64,000 bases of DNA from Streptomyces tagetis (GTDB lineage Bacteria > Actinomycetota > Actinomycetes > Streptomycetales > Streptomycetaceae), in the NCBI RefSeq assembly GCF_018069565.1, contig NZ_JAGPNL010000004.1, positions 310,001 through 374,000 of the forward strand. Direction: 5' to 3'. Both the position numbers and the translations under genes were made by a program. Shown in pieces: positions 49,007 to 57,675 of the stretch; the first letter of the stretch is position 1, and each line of letters opens with the position of its first letter. The notes under the pieces were generated by a model. The model worked only from the letters and a program-made list of their open reading frames with translations, was not told where the DNA came from and did not search any database.

Positions 49007-50138
49007 GGCCCGCCTCCCCGTGCGTGTGTCCCGGCGCGGTCTCGGGGCCGGCGGCGTCGGTGGCGGCGGCGGCGGCCGAACGGATGCCGCCGGTGATCCA
49101 GGACATCAGTCCCGCTCCCTGCTCGAACTTCGGGGCGCGGTGTCTGCCGCTCCACACCGTCTCGGGACGGCATTGCAGGAGCAGCAGGTTCTCTCCGTCG
49201 GGGAGGTCCTCGTCGACGGCGAACTCGATGTCCTGCGGGGCGTGGTGCCGCTTCTCGACGGTCTTGGCCAGCGCCGCGAGGGCGAGGGCCTCCTCGTCGC
49301 TCAGGCAGAACTCCCGCAGGCGCGGCTCCTCCACCGGGACCGCGCCGGTGCCGTCGCGGTATTCGACGCGCTTGGCGCCGAGCACCTTCTCCCGCAGGCT
49401 GAGGCCGACCTTGCCGACGATGAAGCGGTCGGGGGTGACCTCGCCGCCGACGACGGCCAGGCCGAGGCCCCAACTGGACTCCAGCACGATGCGGGAGCGG
49501 TCGCCGGTGATCGGGTCGAGGGTGAACATGACGCCGGCGGCGCGGGCACGGACCACCTTCTGGACGACCACGGCCATCTCCACGCCGGCCAGGTCGATGC
49601 CGCGTTCGAGGGCGTAGCGCAGCACGCGGCCCGCGAACACGCTGGTGTAGCAGCGGTGGACGTGGATCAGGACGTCGTCGACGCCGGTGATGTCGACCCA
49701 GGTCTCGAACTCGCCGGCGAAGCTGTCGGCGGCGGAGTCCTCGGCGGTGGCGCTGGACCGTACGGCGACCGCGAGGTCGGGCACGCCGAGGTGGCCGCAG
49801 AGGGCGCGGTAGGCCGCCGAGATCTCGTCCACGAGGTGCTCGGGCAGCGGCTGCGCGGCGAGCAGCTCCGCCAGTTCGGCGGAGACCCGCTCCACCGAGC
49901 CGGCGTCGCCGAGGTCGACCCGGGCGAGCAGCCCGGCGAGTCTCTTACGCAGGTCCCCGGCGGCGAGGAACTCCCGGTAGGCGCCGGCGGAGACCGTGAA
50001 CCCCGGCGGGACCGGCAGCCCCGCCTGGGTCATCTCCGCCAGGCCCTTGCCCTTGCCGCCGACCTCGCGGGCGTCGAGGCAGCCCGGGTCGGAGAAGGGC
50101 AGGGTGAAGGTGGTGCGGGTCATCACGGGCGCGCTCAC
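48993..50138 (-). CDS. Split dikinase ATP-binding subunit (PEP/pyruvate-binding domain)
   Basis: The 381-residue protein matches the N-terminal ATP-grasp half of PEP synthase: VGGKGKGLAEMTQAGLPVPPGF, VRSSATAEDSAADSFAGEFET and the closing LLLQCRPETVW. It has no swivelling His domain, which is on the upstream gene. The size fits the roughly 40-kDa ATP-binding subunit of phenylphosphate synthase. The C terminus is His-rich (GHTHGEAGHDHG). GTG 50138 overlaps the previous stop and has GGAGG 7 bases before it. It should transfer the beta-phosphate of ATP to the partner His. Confidence 0.85.
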   Translation of the reverse strand: MSAPVMTRTTFTLPFSDPGCLDAREVGGKGKGLAEMTQAGLPVPPGFTVSAGAYREFLAAGDLRKRLAGLLARVDLGDAGSVERVSAELAELLAAQPLPEHLVDEISAAYRALCGHLGVPDLAVAVRSSATAEDSAADSFAGEFETWVDITGVDDVLIHVHRCYTSVFAGRVLRYALERGIDLAGVEMAVVVQKVVRARAAGVMFTLDPITGDRSRIVLESSWGLGLAVVGGEVTPDRFIVGKVGLSLREKVLGAKRVEYRDGTGAVPVEEPRLREFCLSDEEALALAALAKTVEKRHHAPQDIEFAVDEDLPDGENLLLLQCRPETVWSGRHRAPKFEQGAGLMSWITGGIRSAAAAATDAAGPETAPGHTHGEAGHDHG

Positions 50139-51964
50139 CGGGGGTCCTCCAGTACGGTCACGGTGCCGGTGTCGCCGTCGACGCGGACGCGCTGGCCGGT
50201 CTTGAGGTTGGCGGTGGCGAAGCCCGTGCCGACCACGGCCGGGACGCCGTACTCGCGGCACACGATGGCGGCGTGGCTCATCATGCCGCCGATGTCGGTG
50301 ACGACCCCGGAGACCGACGAGAAGGCGGCGGCCCAGGACGGGGCGGTGATCGGGGCGACCAGGATCTCGCCGGGCCGGAGCAGCGCGAGGTCCTTCTCGG
50401 TGCGCAGCACCCGGACGGGGCCCTCGGCGACGCCGGGGCCGCCGGGGATGCCGGTGAGCGTCGAGGCGGTGCCGTCCGAGGCACCCAGCCACTCCTTGAT
50501 CCGGTCGGTGGTCACGCCGTAGTTCATGACCGCGAAGGGGTCGGTGACCTCCTCCGGCGGGATGCCGTAGGCGGGCGGGGCGGTCCGGGCCTGGAGGGCG
50601 GCGACGATCGGGCGGCGCCGGGCGATGACGTCGGCCCACTTCTTCCTGCCGCGGATCTCCACCCCGATCGCCCAGGACTGCACGATGTCGGCGAGGACCT
50701 GGTCGAGTTCGAAGCGGTTGAGGTAGAAGACGTCGTCGCGCGCGTCGGCGAAACCGGCGGAGACGAGGAAGTCGCCCAGTTCCCACGCCTTCTGCCAGAA
50801 GACGGTGTGGGTCCAGTGCTCCACGTAGATGTTGTGCTCCTCGATGAAGGGGAACACCTTGCGGGCCAGGCCGAGCAGTTCGTCGAACTGGGTCCGCTCC
50901 GCGGGGCTGAGCAGATCGCGGTACTCGGCGACGATCTCGTCGCGTTCACGGGCGAGCCGCTCGACGGGGCGGGTGATGTCCTCGCCGGCCTGGATGCGGA
51001 CGGCGTACCGGGCGATGCCCTGGAGCGGGATGGCGGGGTTGGAGTTCCAGGTGTCCTGGTCGTGGGTGAAGCCGTACTCCGCGAAGTAGTCGAACCACGG
51101 GTCCCGGGCGGCCTCGTACGCCTGGAGCCACTCCGGTCCGTTCTCGTGCCCGGCGAGGGCGGCGAACGTCTCGTCGGCCGTGCCGGGGCCGGCCAGGAGG
51201 CCGACGAGTCCGAGGTCGACGGCGAGCCGGGCCAGCCCTCGCAGTTCGTCGTCGGGCCGGAAGGCGAGGACGTCGATGCCGGCGACCAGGCGGGCGACCT
51301 CCTGCTCGGTGATCTGCGGGAATGCCTGTCTGCAGAACTGGAAGAAGACGATGTAGCCGCCGTAGCCGAGGTTGAGGAACTCGAAGTGGTACTGCCAGAC
51401 GAGGAAGAACTCGTCGATGAGCCGGTGGTAGTTGGTGATGATGTCCCACGAGGTCGAGCGGCCCCGGGCCTCGGTGACGACCTCGGGCGGGTCCAGTTCG
51501 CCCAGCGGCGGGAAGCTGATCGTCTTCATGCGGGCGACCGCCTCGGTCACCTTGGTCTTCCACCGGGCATACAGCTCGTCCCAGTTGGCGTAGTAGTGGC
51601 CGGCCCGCTCCTGGAAGAGCGCCGCGCGCCGCTCGATCTCGGCGGGGTCGGTGACCGGGATGCCGGCGATGTAGACGTAGCCGTTCTGGACGCGGACGTC
51701 GAGGCCGAGCGAGGTGGGCAGCACGAAGATGCGGGTGCTGTTCTGGCCGGCGCCGAGGTAGACCGCCTCGGCGCCGATGCTGTCGAACGGGTGGACGCCG
51801 CGCGACCAGTGCATCGTGTCGGCGAACCAGAGCCGGGAGTCCTCCCAGTCACGGGTCTCCTCGCGGGGGAGCAGGTAGTAGGGGTACATCGACTCCCAGC
51901 CCTCGGCGCCCTCCGGTGCCGGGGTCTCGTGGAAGAAGGGGAAGCGCGAAACCTCTCCGCTCAT
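50135..51964 (-). CDS. Split dikinase substrate/swivel subunit (phenylphosphate-synthase-like)
   Basis: In this 609-residue protein the last about 100 residues are the PEP-utilising swivel domain, with phospho-His in GGMMSHAAIVCREYGVPAVVG. The first about 500 residues form a helical substrate region unlike the PEP/pyruvate barrel, comparable to the middle domain of rifampicin phosphotransferase or the 70-kDa subunit of phenylphosphate synthase. With the next gene it would make AMP, phosphate and a phosphorylated substrate. In this operon an enol phosphate of a ketone is the likely product (inference). It overlaps neighbours by 4 bases on both sides. Confidence 0.82.
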   Translation of the reverse strand: MSGEVSRFPFFHETPAPEGAEGWESMYPYYLLPREETRDWEDSRLWFADTMHWSRGVHPFDSIGAEAVYLGAGQNSTRIFVLPTSLGLDVRVQNGYVYIAGIPVTDPAEIERRAALFQERAGHYYANWDELYARWKTKVTEAVARMKTISFPPLGELDPPEVVTEARGRSTSWDIITNYHRLIDEFFLVWQYHFEFLNLGYGGYIVFFQFCRQAFPQITEQEVARLVAGIDVLAFRPDDELRGLARLAVDLGLVGLLAGPGTADETFAALAGHENGPEWLQAYEAARDPWFDYFAEYGFTHDQDTWNSNPAIPLQGIARYAVRIQAGEDITRPVERLARERDEIVAEYRDLLSPAERTQFDELLGLARKVFPFIEEHNIYVEHWTHTVFWQKAWELGDFLVSAGFADARDDVFYLNRFELDQVLADIVQSWAIGVEIRGRKKWADVIARRRPIVAALQARTAPPAYGIPPEEVTDPFAVMNYGVTTDRIKEWLGASDGTASTLTGIPGGPGVAEGPVRVLRTEKDLALLRPGEILVAPITAPSWAAAFSSVSGVVTDIGGMMSHAAIVCREYGVPAVVGTGFATANLKTGQRVRVDGDTGTVTVLEDPR

Positions 51965-52818
51965 GACACGACTCCTTGCTGTGACTCGTGGTGGGAAAGC
52001 CCGAGGTGGCGGTGGAGTTCCCCGACGTCGTCGAAGACGAGGTCGGGCCGTTCGTCTCCGGTCATGCCGGCGAGACCGGCGGGGGTGACGGCGCCGCTGA
52101 GCACCATCACCGACAGTGCTCCCATGTGGCGGGCGAGGCCGGTCTCGGCCGGCGAGTCGCCGACGACCGCGACCTGCTCGGGCGGCAGCCCCAGTCGCCG
52201 CAGCAGTGACCCGGCCAGGACCGCGGACGGCTTGCCGCCCACCGTCGGGCGGCTCCCGGTGGCCCAGGTGATGCTCGCCGCGATCGCTCCGGAGACGGCC
52301 AGCGACCGGCCGAGCCCGCCGTGGAACCAAGGGGTCTCGACGGTGGTGTAGAACGCCGCGCCCGCGTCGACCGCGAGGGCGGCGGCGCTGAGGCCGGCGG
52401 CGGTGTACGAGGGGGCCGCGCCGACCACGACCACGTCGGCGGGCACGGGGTCGTCGGCCGAGGCCGCCGTGATGCCGAGGTCGCGCAGGGGCACGGTGAT
52501 CCCCTCGTCGCCGACGGCGAGGACGCGGGCGCCCGGGTGGTGGGCGTGGATGTGCTCGACGGTCGCGCTGCCGGCGGTGACGAACGCGTCGGTCTCGACC
52601 GGCAGTCCGATCGCGCGCAGGTGGTCGGCGTAGGTGCCGGGGGCCTTCTCCGAGGCGTTGGTGCACACGATCACGCGGTGTCCGGCGGCCTTGACCGCCC
52701 TCAGCAGCTCCGCCGCCCCGGGGATCGCGGTGCCGCCGCGCCCGCCGGCCCGGGTGGTGCGGACCAGGCAGCCGTCGACGTCCAGGACCCAGCCGCGTAT
52801 CGGCTCCAGTGAGGTCAC
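51961..52818 (-). CDS. NagD-type HAD phosphatase
   Basis: The 285-residue HAD class IIA protein has motif I LDVDGCLVRTT, motif II VCTNAS, motif III Lys in VGGKPSAVLAG and motif IV VVGDSPAETGLA. It is coupled by overlaps to the carboxyltransferase (GTGA) and the dikinase gene (ATGA). It may clear stray phosphorylated intermediate or off-target enol phosphates, a repair role. A direct catalytic step is also possible. Confidence 0.85.
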   Translation of the reverse strand: MTSLEPIRGWVLDVDGCLVRTTRAGGRGGTAIPGAAELLRAVKAAGHRVIVCTNASEKAPGTYADHLRAIGLPVETDAFVTAGSATVEHIHAHHPGARVLAVGDEGITVPLRDLGITAASADDPVPADVVVVGAAPSYTAAGLSAAALAVDAGAAFYTTVETPWFHGGLGRSLAVSGAIAASITWATGSRPTVGGKPSAVLAGSLLRRLGLPPEQVAVVGDSPAETGLARHMGALSVMVLSGAVTPAGLAGMTGDERPDLVFDDVGELHRHLGLSHHESQQGVVS

Positions 52819-54281
52819 GAGGCCGCCTCCGATGCTCTTTCGAGGGTGAACTTCGTGGTGCCGCTGCTGACCGCGAGGCTCAGGCCGGGGCGCTCGCCCG
52901 CGGTCCGCAGCAGCCCCTTGAGGACGGCGACCGGCGAGTCCCGCCGCGCGGCGACCATCGCGTCGACCTGCTCGCCGGGCATGACCGCCCGCAGCAGCAG
53001 CTCCTCCTCGCCGAGGCCCTGGCCGAAGCGGCGCCGCAGGTCGGCGACGGTCACCTCCTCCCGGCCGTCGGAGGCGGGGAGCCGGCCCCGCCGGGTCGAC
53101 AGGGCCTTGTCCAGGAGGTTCTGGTCGACCTCGCCCGGCAGCGGTCCGAAGTCGCCGCGCAGCAGATCGACGACCTCGTCGCCGATCTGCCGGTACCGCT
53201 CGCCCGTGATCACGTTCAGGGTCGCCTGGGTGACGATGTACTGGGCGAACGGGGTCATCACGATCGGCCAGCCCAGGTCGCGGCGGACGCCGACCGACTC
53301 CTCGATGACGGCGTCGAACAGCTCCGGGCGGCCCAGTTCGCGCAGTTGGCGGGCGAGCGTCGACTGGACGCCGCCGGGGATGGTGTGGCGGTAGTACGCC
53401 TCGTCGTACTCCAGCGGCACGCCGGCCGGCAGGCGCTTGGTCCTCGCCTGCCGCCCGAGGTACGCCGAGGCCCGCCGCATCGCCTCGACGTCGACGTCGA
53501 CCCGGTGCCCGCGGGCCCGCAGGTTGGCGGCCAACTGGGGGCCGGCCGGGTGGGAGGTGCCGTTGGCCAGCGGCGGCAGGGCGCAGTGCAGGGTGGTCAT
53601 GCCCAGGTCGGCGGCGGTCAGGAGGGTCAGCGGCGCGAGTCCCGTGGTGGCGTGGCTGTGGATCTCGTCCAGGCGCAGCCTGCCCAGGGCCGACCGCAGG
53701 CGGGGCAGGAGCGACCGCAGCCGCTCGGGGGTGAGCAGGCCGGCGGGGTCCTTCAGGTAGACGCTGTCGATCGCGGCGCACGCGTCGAGTTCGGCGATCT
53801 TGGCGGCGTAGTAGTCGTCGGTGTGGACCGGGCTGGTCGTGTAGCAGATCCCGGCGACCACGTCGGTGAACCCGACGCGCTTGGCCATCTCGGCCATCCG
53901 CTTGGCGCCCTCCATGTCGTGCATGGGGTCGACCACCCACAGCCGGCTGACGCCGTTGCGGACCAGGAGGGTGAAGGCGAGTTCGAAGAGGGCCTCGGGG
54001 GTGCGGTAGAAGGTGATGAATCGTTTCCCCGTGGTCAGGAACGCCAGGGGCGTGCGGGGCATCAGCCGCTTGGCGGCCCGCAGCGTCTCCCAGGGGTCCT
54101 CCCGGTGGAAGCGCACGGAGGTGGCGAGCAGTGTGCTGCTGGCCACCTCGATCGCCCGGTAGCCGACCCGGTCGAGGTCGGGGGCCATGGCCTCGACCAT
54201 GCGCCGGGTGATGCCGACCGCCCCCCACAGGCTCTGGTTGCCGTCGCGGATGGTGACGTCGACGAGGCTCACGTCGCTCAT
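52815..54281 (-). CDS. Biotin-dependent carboxyltransferase (PycB/OadA type)
   Basis: The 488-residue carboxyltransferase barrel has the DxTxRDGxQ metal motif (VDVTIRDGNQSLWG), the carbamylated-Lys motif VYLKDPAG (pyruvate carboxylase has MKDMAG) and the HxH metal motif IHSHATTG. The C-terminal conserved carboxylase region follows, without a fused biotin domain. These enzymes move CO2 from carboxybiotin to an enolate such as pyruvate. The changed residues near the Lys and the operon partners suggest a different enolate, possibly from acetone. ATG 54281 overlaps the biotin carboxylase stop. Confidence 0.85.
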   Translation of the reverse strand: MSDVSLVDVTIRDGNQSLWGAVGITRRMVEAMAPDLDRVGYRAIEVASSTLLATSVRFHREDPWETLRAAKRLMPRTPLAFLTTGKRFITFYRTPEALFELAFTLLVRNGVSRLWVVDPMHDMEGAKRMAEMAKRVGFTDVVAGICYTTSPVHTDDYYAAKIAELDACAAIDSVYLKDPAGLLTPERLRSLLPRLRSALGRLRLDEIHSHATTGLAPLTLLTAADLGMTTLHCALPPLANGTSHPAGPQLAANLRARGHRVDVDVEAMRRASAYLGRQARTKRLPAGVPLEYDEAYYRHTIPGGVQSTLARQLRELGRPELFDAVIEESVGVRRDLGWPIVMTPFAQYIVTQATLNVITGERYRQIGDEVVDLLRGDFGPLPGEVDQNLLDKALSTRRGRLPASDGREEVTVADLRRRFGQGLGEEELLLRAVMPGEQVDAMVAARRDSPVAVLKGLLRTAGERPGLSLAVSSGTTKFTLERASEAAS

Positions 54282-55630
54282 GCGGTCTCCCTGGTGAGGA
54301 TCGTGTCGGCGAGCCAGTGCGTGGTGACCGAGTCGTCGGCGAAGTCGGGGTGGGCGACGATCCGGGCGAGCAGGTCGCGGGAGGTGACGAGGCCGTCGAT
54401 CCCGAAGCCGGCCAGCGCCTGTTCCATGCGCGTCCGGGCCGCGTCGCGGTCGGGGCCCCAGGCGATCAGCTTCGCCATCAGGGCGTCGTAGTAGGGCGGG
54501 AAGTCGTAGCCCTGGTAGATGTGGGAGTCCAGGCGGATGCCGCCGCCCACCGGCGGACGCCAGCGCGTGACCGGGCCGGGGCTGGGCAGCAGTCCGCGGG
54601 CGGGGTCCTGGGCGGTGATACGGCATTCGATGGCGTGGCCGGTGACCGTGACGTCCTCCTGGGCGAACGAGAGCGGTTCGCCGAGGGCGACGAGGATCTG
54701 CTCACGGACGAGGTCGATGCCGGTCACCTGCTCCGTGACCGGGTGCTCGACCTGAAGGCGGGGGTTGACCTCCAGGAAGGCGACCTCGCGGCGTGCCACG
54801 TCGTACAGGAACTCCACGGTGCCCAGGCCGACGTACTCCAGTTCGCGGGCGATGGCGAGGGCGCTGGTGGTGAGCACGTCGCGGGTGGGCTGGTCGAGGA
54901 CGGCGCACGGCGACTCCTCGACGACCTTCTGGTACCGGTACTGCACCGAGCACTCCCGCTCGCCCAGGTGGACCTGCCGGCCGTGCCGGTCGCCGAGGAC
55001 CTGGACCTCGATGTGCTTGGCGTCGGCGACGTAGCGCTCCAGGAAGACGGTGCCGTCGCCGAAGGCGGTCTCGGCCTCGGACGAGGCCAGCGACCACGCC
55101 TCCGCCAGGCCCTCGGGCGTGGTGACCAGCTTCATCCCGCGTCCGCCGCCGCCGTGGGCCGCCTTGACCAGGACCGGGAAGCCGACCTCGGCGCCGAGCC
55201 GCTCGACCTCCTCCAGACAGGAGGCGGTGCCGCCCGGCGAGACCGGGACGCCGAGGCGGGTCGCCATGGCGCGGGCGCTCAGCTTGTCGCCCAGCGCCTC
55301 CAGCGCCTCGGGGGAGGGACCGATGAAGACGATGCCGTCGCCGGCGCAGGCGCGGGCGAGGTCGGCGCGCTCGGAGAGGAAGCCGTAGCCGGGGTGGAGC
55401 GCCGTGCACCCGGTGGCGATCGCCGCGTGGACCACGCTGTCGACCGAGAGGTAGCTGTCCCGGGACTGCGGGCCGCCGAGGACGACGGTCCGGGTCGCGC
55501 GCCGGGCGCCCAGCGTCGCCGTGTCGGCCCGCGAGACGCCGAGCACCGTCTCGAAGCCGAGCCGGTCGCACGCCTCGATGACGCGTACGGCGATCTCGCC
55601 GCGGTTGGCGATGAAGATCCGGTGGGTCAC
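54278..55630 (-). CDS. Biotin carboxylase
   Basis: The 450-residue ATP-grasp biotin carboxylase has IFIANRGEIAVRVIEA at the start, glycine loop KAAHGGGGRGMK, ERECSVQYRYQKVVEE, and the catalytic FLEVNPRLQVEHPVTE. It carboxylates biotin on the BCCP using ATP and bicarbonate. GTG 55630 overlaps the BCCP stop. Housekeeping acyl-CoA carboxylases in Streptomyces use fused AccA-type proteins, so a separate BC with its own BCCP points to a dedicated complex. Confidence 0.92.
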   Translation of the reverse strand: MTHRIFIANRGEIAVRVIEACDRLGFETVLGVSRADTATLGARRATRTVVLGGPQSRDSYLSVDSVVHAAIATGCTALHPGYGFLSERADLARACAGDGIVFIGPSPEALEALGDKLSARAMATRLGVPVSPGGTASCLEEVERLGAEVGFPVLVKAAHGGGGRGMKLVTTPEGLAEAWSLASSEAETAFGDGTVFLERYVADAKHIEVQVLGDRHGRQVHLGERECSVQYRYQKVVEESPCAVLDQPTRDVLTTSALAIARELEYVGLGTVEFLYDVARREVAFLEVNPRLQVEHPVTEQVTGIDLVREQILVALGEPLSFAQEDVTVTGHAIECRITAQDPARGLLPSPGPVTRWRPPVGGGIRLDSHIYQGYDFPPYYDALMAKLIAWGPDRDAARTRMEQALAGFGIDGLVTSRDLLARIVAHPDFADDSVTTHWLADTILTRETA

Positions 55631-56190
55631 GGCAGCCGCCGGACGACGAAGAGCGGCTGGTCGAACTCGACCAGCTCGGCGTCGGGGACGAGAATCCGGG
55701 AGACCTCACCGGCCACGCCCGCGGTCACGGAGTTCATCAGCTTCATCACCTCGACGATGCACAGCGCCGAGTCCGCTTCCACCCTGTCGCCGACCTCGAC
55801 GAAGGGCGGCTCCCCCGGCTTCGGGGAGCGGTAGAGGGTGCCGAGCAGCGGGGCGCGCACGACGACCTCGTCGGCGGCGAGCCGGCTCTCGTCGAAGGCC
55901 GCCGGGCCCGGGGTGGGGGCGGTGGGGGTGAGGGTGCGGGGTGCGGGGGGTGCGGGGGGTGCCGCTTGCGCGGGGGTGGGCGGTGCGGGTGGCGCCGCCG
56001 GCGCCTGGGCGGCCGACGGGGCGGCCGTGGCCTCCGGCGGCGCGGGTGTCGCGTGGGCGGCGGGGTCGATCGGCAGGCCACCCCGGCTGACCGCGATCCG
56101 CAGGTCCCCCTTCTCGAAGCGGAACTGGGTGAACTCGGTGTTGTCGAGCAGCTCGATGATCGCCGCAAGCTCCTCGAGGTCAATGTCCAC
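55627..56190 (-). CDS. Biotin carboxyl carrier protein (AccB-like)
   Basis: The 187-residue protein has an N-terminal helical segment (DLEELAAIIELLDNTEFTQF) like AccB, a Pro/Ala-rich swinging linker (about 45-110), and a C-terminal biotinyl domain with the attachment Lys in EVMKLMNSV. It is the first gene of the nine-gene operon. Start GTG 56190 has GAAAGG about 10 bases upstream. It carries CO2 between the biotin carboxylase and the carboxyltransferase encoded next. Confidence 0.9.
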   Translation of the reverse strand: MDIDLEELAAIIELLDNTEFTQFRFEKGDLRIAVSRGGLPIDPAAHATPAPPEATAAPSAAQAPAAPPAPPTPAQAAPPAPPAPRTLTPTAPTPGPAAFDESRLAADEVVVRAPLLGTLYRSPKPGEPPFVEVGDRVEADSALCIVEVMKLMNSVTAGVAGEVSRILVPDAELVEFDQPLFVVRRLP

Positions 56191-56216
56191 GAATCGCGCG
56201 CCTTTCGTGCTCCACG

Positions 56217-56233
56217 TCACACGCTGCGTGTGA
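56217..56233 (-). promoter_or_regulatory. Inverted repeat 1 upstream of the carboxylation operon
   Basis: TCACACGC-T-GCGTGTGA is a perfect 8-bp palindrome, 27 bases before the BCCP start. It is a candidate IclR operator by position and symmetry. Confidence 0.6.
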
Positions 56234-56255
56234 TGTGCAGACCATCGTGGAGACA

Positions 56256-56274
56256 CATTGCGGGGAGCGCAATG
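56256..56274 (-). promoter_or_regulatory. Inverted repeat 2 upstream of the carboxylation operon
   Basis: CATTGCG-GGGAG-CGCAATG is a perfect 7-bp palindrome 66 bases before the BCCP start. It differs in sequence from repeat 1, so the two may bind different proteins, or one may be a promoter element. Confidence 0.55.
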
Positions 56275-56402
56275 CATTGGTCCAACTTTCCGCCTGACGC
56301 AAACTGGCCTGGTCATGACAGGCGGAGGCCCGCGCGGAGCCGGGCGCCGGATAGCCTGGGGCCGTTCGTGAACACCCCACCTACCCCCCTGCGGAGCACC
56401 CC

Positions 56403-56582
56403 GTGTACTTCACCGACCGCGGCATCGAGGAGCTGGAAAAGCGGCGCGGCGAGGAGGAGGTCACCTTCGAGTGGCTCGCCGAGCAGTTGCGCACCTTCGT
56501 CGACCTCAACCCGGACTTCGAGGTCCCGGTGGAGCGCCTGGCGACCTGGCTCGCCCGGCTCGACGACGAGGACGACGAGTAA
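56403..56582 (+). CDS. Small acidic DUF6104-like protein
   Basis: The 59-residue protein from GTG 56403 (MYFTDRGIEELEKRRGEEEV through LARLDDEDDE) is highly acidic. I recall it as a nearly invariant small Streptomyces protein (DUF6104). It is divergent from the carboxylation operon, and the 212-base gap between them holds both control regions. The function is unknown. Confidence 0.75.
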   Translation: MYFTDRGIEELEKRRGEEEVTFEWLAEQLRTFVDLNPDFEVPVERLATWLARLDDEDDE

Positions 56583-56649
56583 CGGCGGTCGGCGGCGCGG
56601 CACTTGCGCCGGGGCCAGGCTCCCGGACCGGTGAGCGTGAGGCGGGCGG

Positions 56650-57615
56650 TCAGGACCGCGGGGGCCGCCGGGGTACGAGACCGTAGGCCAGGCCGAGTGC
56701 GCCGTGGGCGGTGAGCAGAAGGCCGGCGGCGATCCAGCCGCCACCGCGCCGCCGTACGCCCCAGGCCGTGAGCGGCAGCCCCGCCACCACCTGGGCGAGG
56801 GCCAGCGCGCGGGCCCCCGGGCCGCCCACCCAGGGCATCCACGGGGCGATCGGCCCGACGTCGGCGACCGCGTAGGGACGGGCCGCCCCGGTCCGCCGGG
56901 CCCCGGCGAGGGCCTTGGCCGCCGCCCGGAGCCGGTCCGCGGGCTCCCCGGGGGCCAGCGCGGCGGGCAGCGCGATCCCCGCGCGGCCGAGGACGGCCAG
57001 CAGCCCGCGCAGCCGGGCCGGGGCGTCGGCCTCCGGGTCCGGCGCGGTCAGCCGGTCCAGCGCCTGTACGTCCAGGACCGGATCGAGGCCCAGGCGGGCG
57101 GCGAAGGTGCGCATCGCCTCGTCCTCCCCGGCCGGGATGCCGTTGGCGAGCCACACGTAACCGACCGGCCGGCGGAAGCCGGAGGCGAGCACGAACCCGG
57201 CACGGTCGGCGTCCCACCACAGGGCGAGCACCGGCCAGGGGGCGCCGACCCCGAGCGCGACGGCCCAGCCGGTGAGGACCCGGTCGACGGGTTCGCCGCC
57301 GATCCGCCAGGGGCCGCCCTCCGGTACGAGGACACTCCACCCGGGGCCGGCCGCGGCCAGCGGCATCGGCTCGCCGAGCAGCGGGGCGACGGCGGCGACC
57401 GCCTCCGGCTCCGCCCGGCACAGCAGCAGCGCGCCCGCGTCGTCGTCGGCGGCGGCGTCGGCGGCGTTGGCGGCGTTGGGCGGCTTCGCCGCGGCGCGGT
57501 CGGCCGGGGAGGCGGACGAGTGGCCGGACGTGTGACCGGTGGGGCGACTGGAGCGGCCGGTGGGGCGGCTGGAGCGGCCGGTGGAGCGGCCGGGGCGGGG
57601 CTCTTCCGTCGACAT
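56650..57615 (-). CDS. Hypothetical membrane protein
   Basis: The protein has 321 residues from ATG 57615. A Ser/Arg/Pro-rich N terminus is followed by a middle domain with a LWWDADRAGFVLASGFRRPVGYVW segment. The C terminus has two hydrophobic segments (LALAQVVAGLPLTAWGV and WIAAGLLLTAHGALGLAYGL). No known motif is seen. Codon usage is normal. The role is unknown. Confidence 0.6.
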   Translation of the reverse strand: MSTEEPRPGRSTGRSSRPTGRSSRPTGHTSGHSSASPADRAAAKPPNAANAADAAADDDAGALLLCRAEPEAVAAVAPLLGEPMPLAAAGPGWSVLVPEGGPWRIGGEPVDRVLTGWAVALGVGAPWPVLALWWDADRAGFVLASGFRRPVGYVWLANGIPAGEDEAMRTFAARLGLDPVLDVQALDRLTAPDPEADAPARLRGLLAVLGRAGIALPAALAPGEPADRLRAAAKALAGARRTGAARPYAVADVGPIAPWMPWVGGPGARALALAQVVAGLPLTAWGVRRRGGGWIAAGLLLTAHGALGLAYGLVPRRPPRS

Positions 57616-57675
57616 GCTCACAAGCTAGGCCAATCCCGTACACCCGGCCGAGCGTTGATCACCAGAACGGGTGTC

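Noticed and set aside
54278..56190. Reading the BC/BCCP genes as the housekeeping acyl-CoA carboxylase
   Set aside because: They overlap a PycB-type carboxyltransferase and a dikinase, with no AccD-type acyl-CoA carboxyltransferase in the operon.
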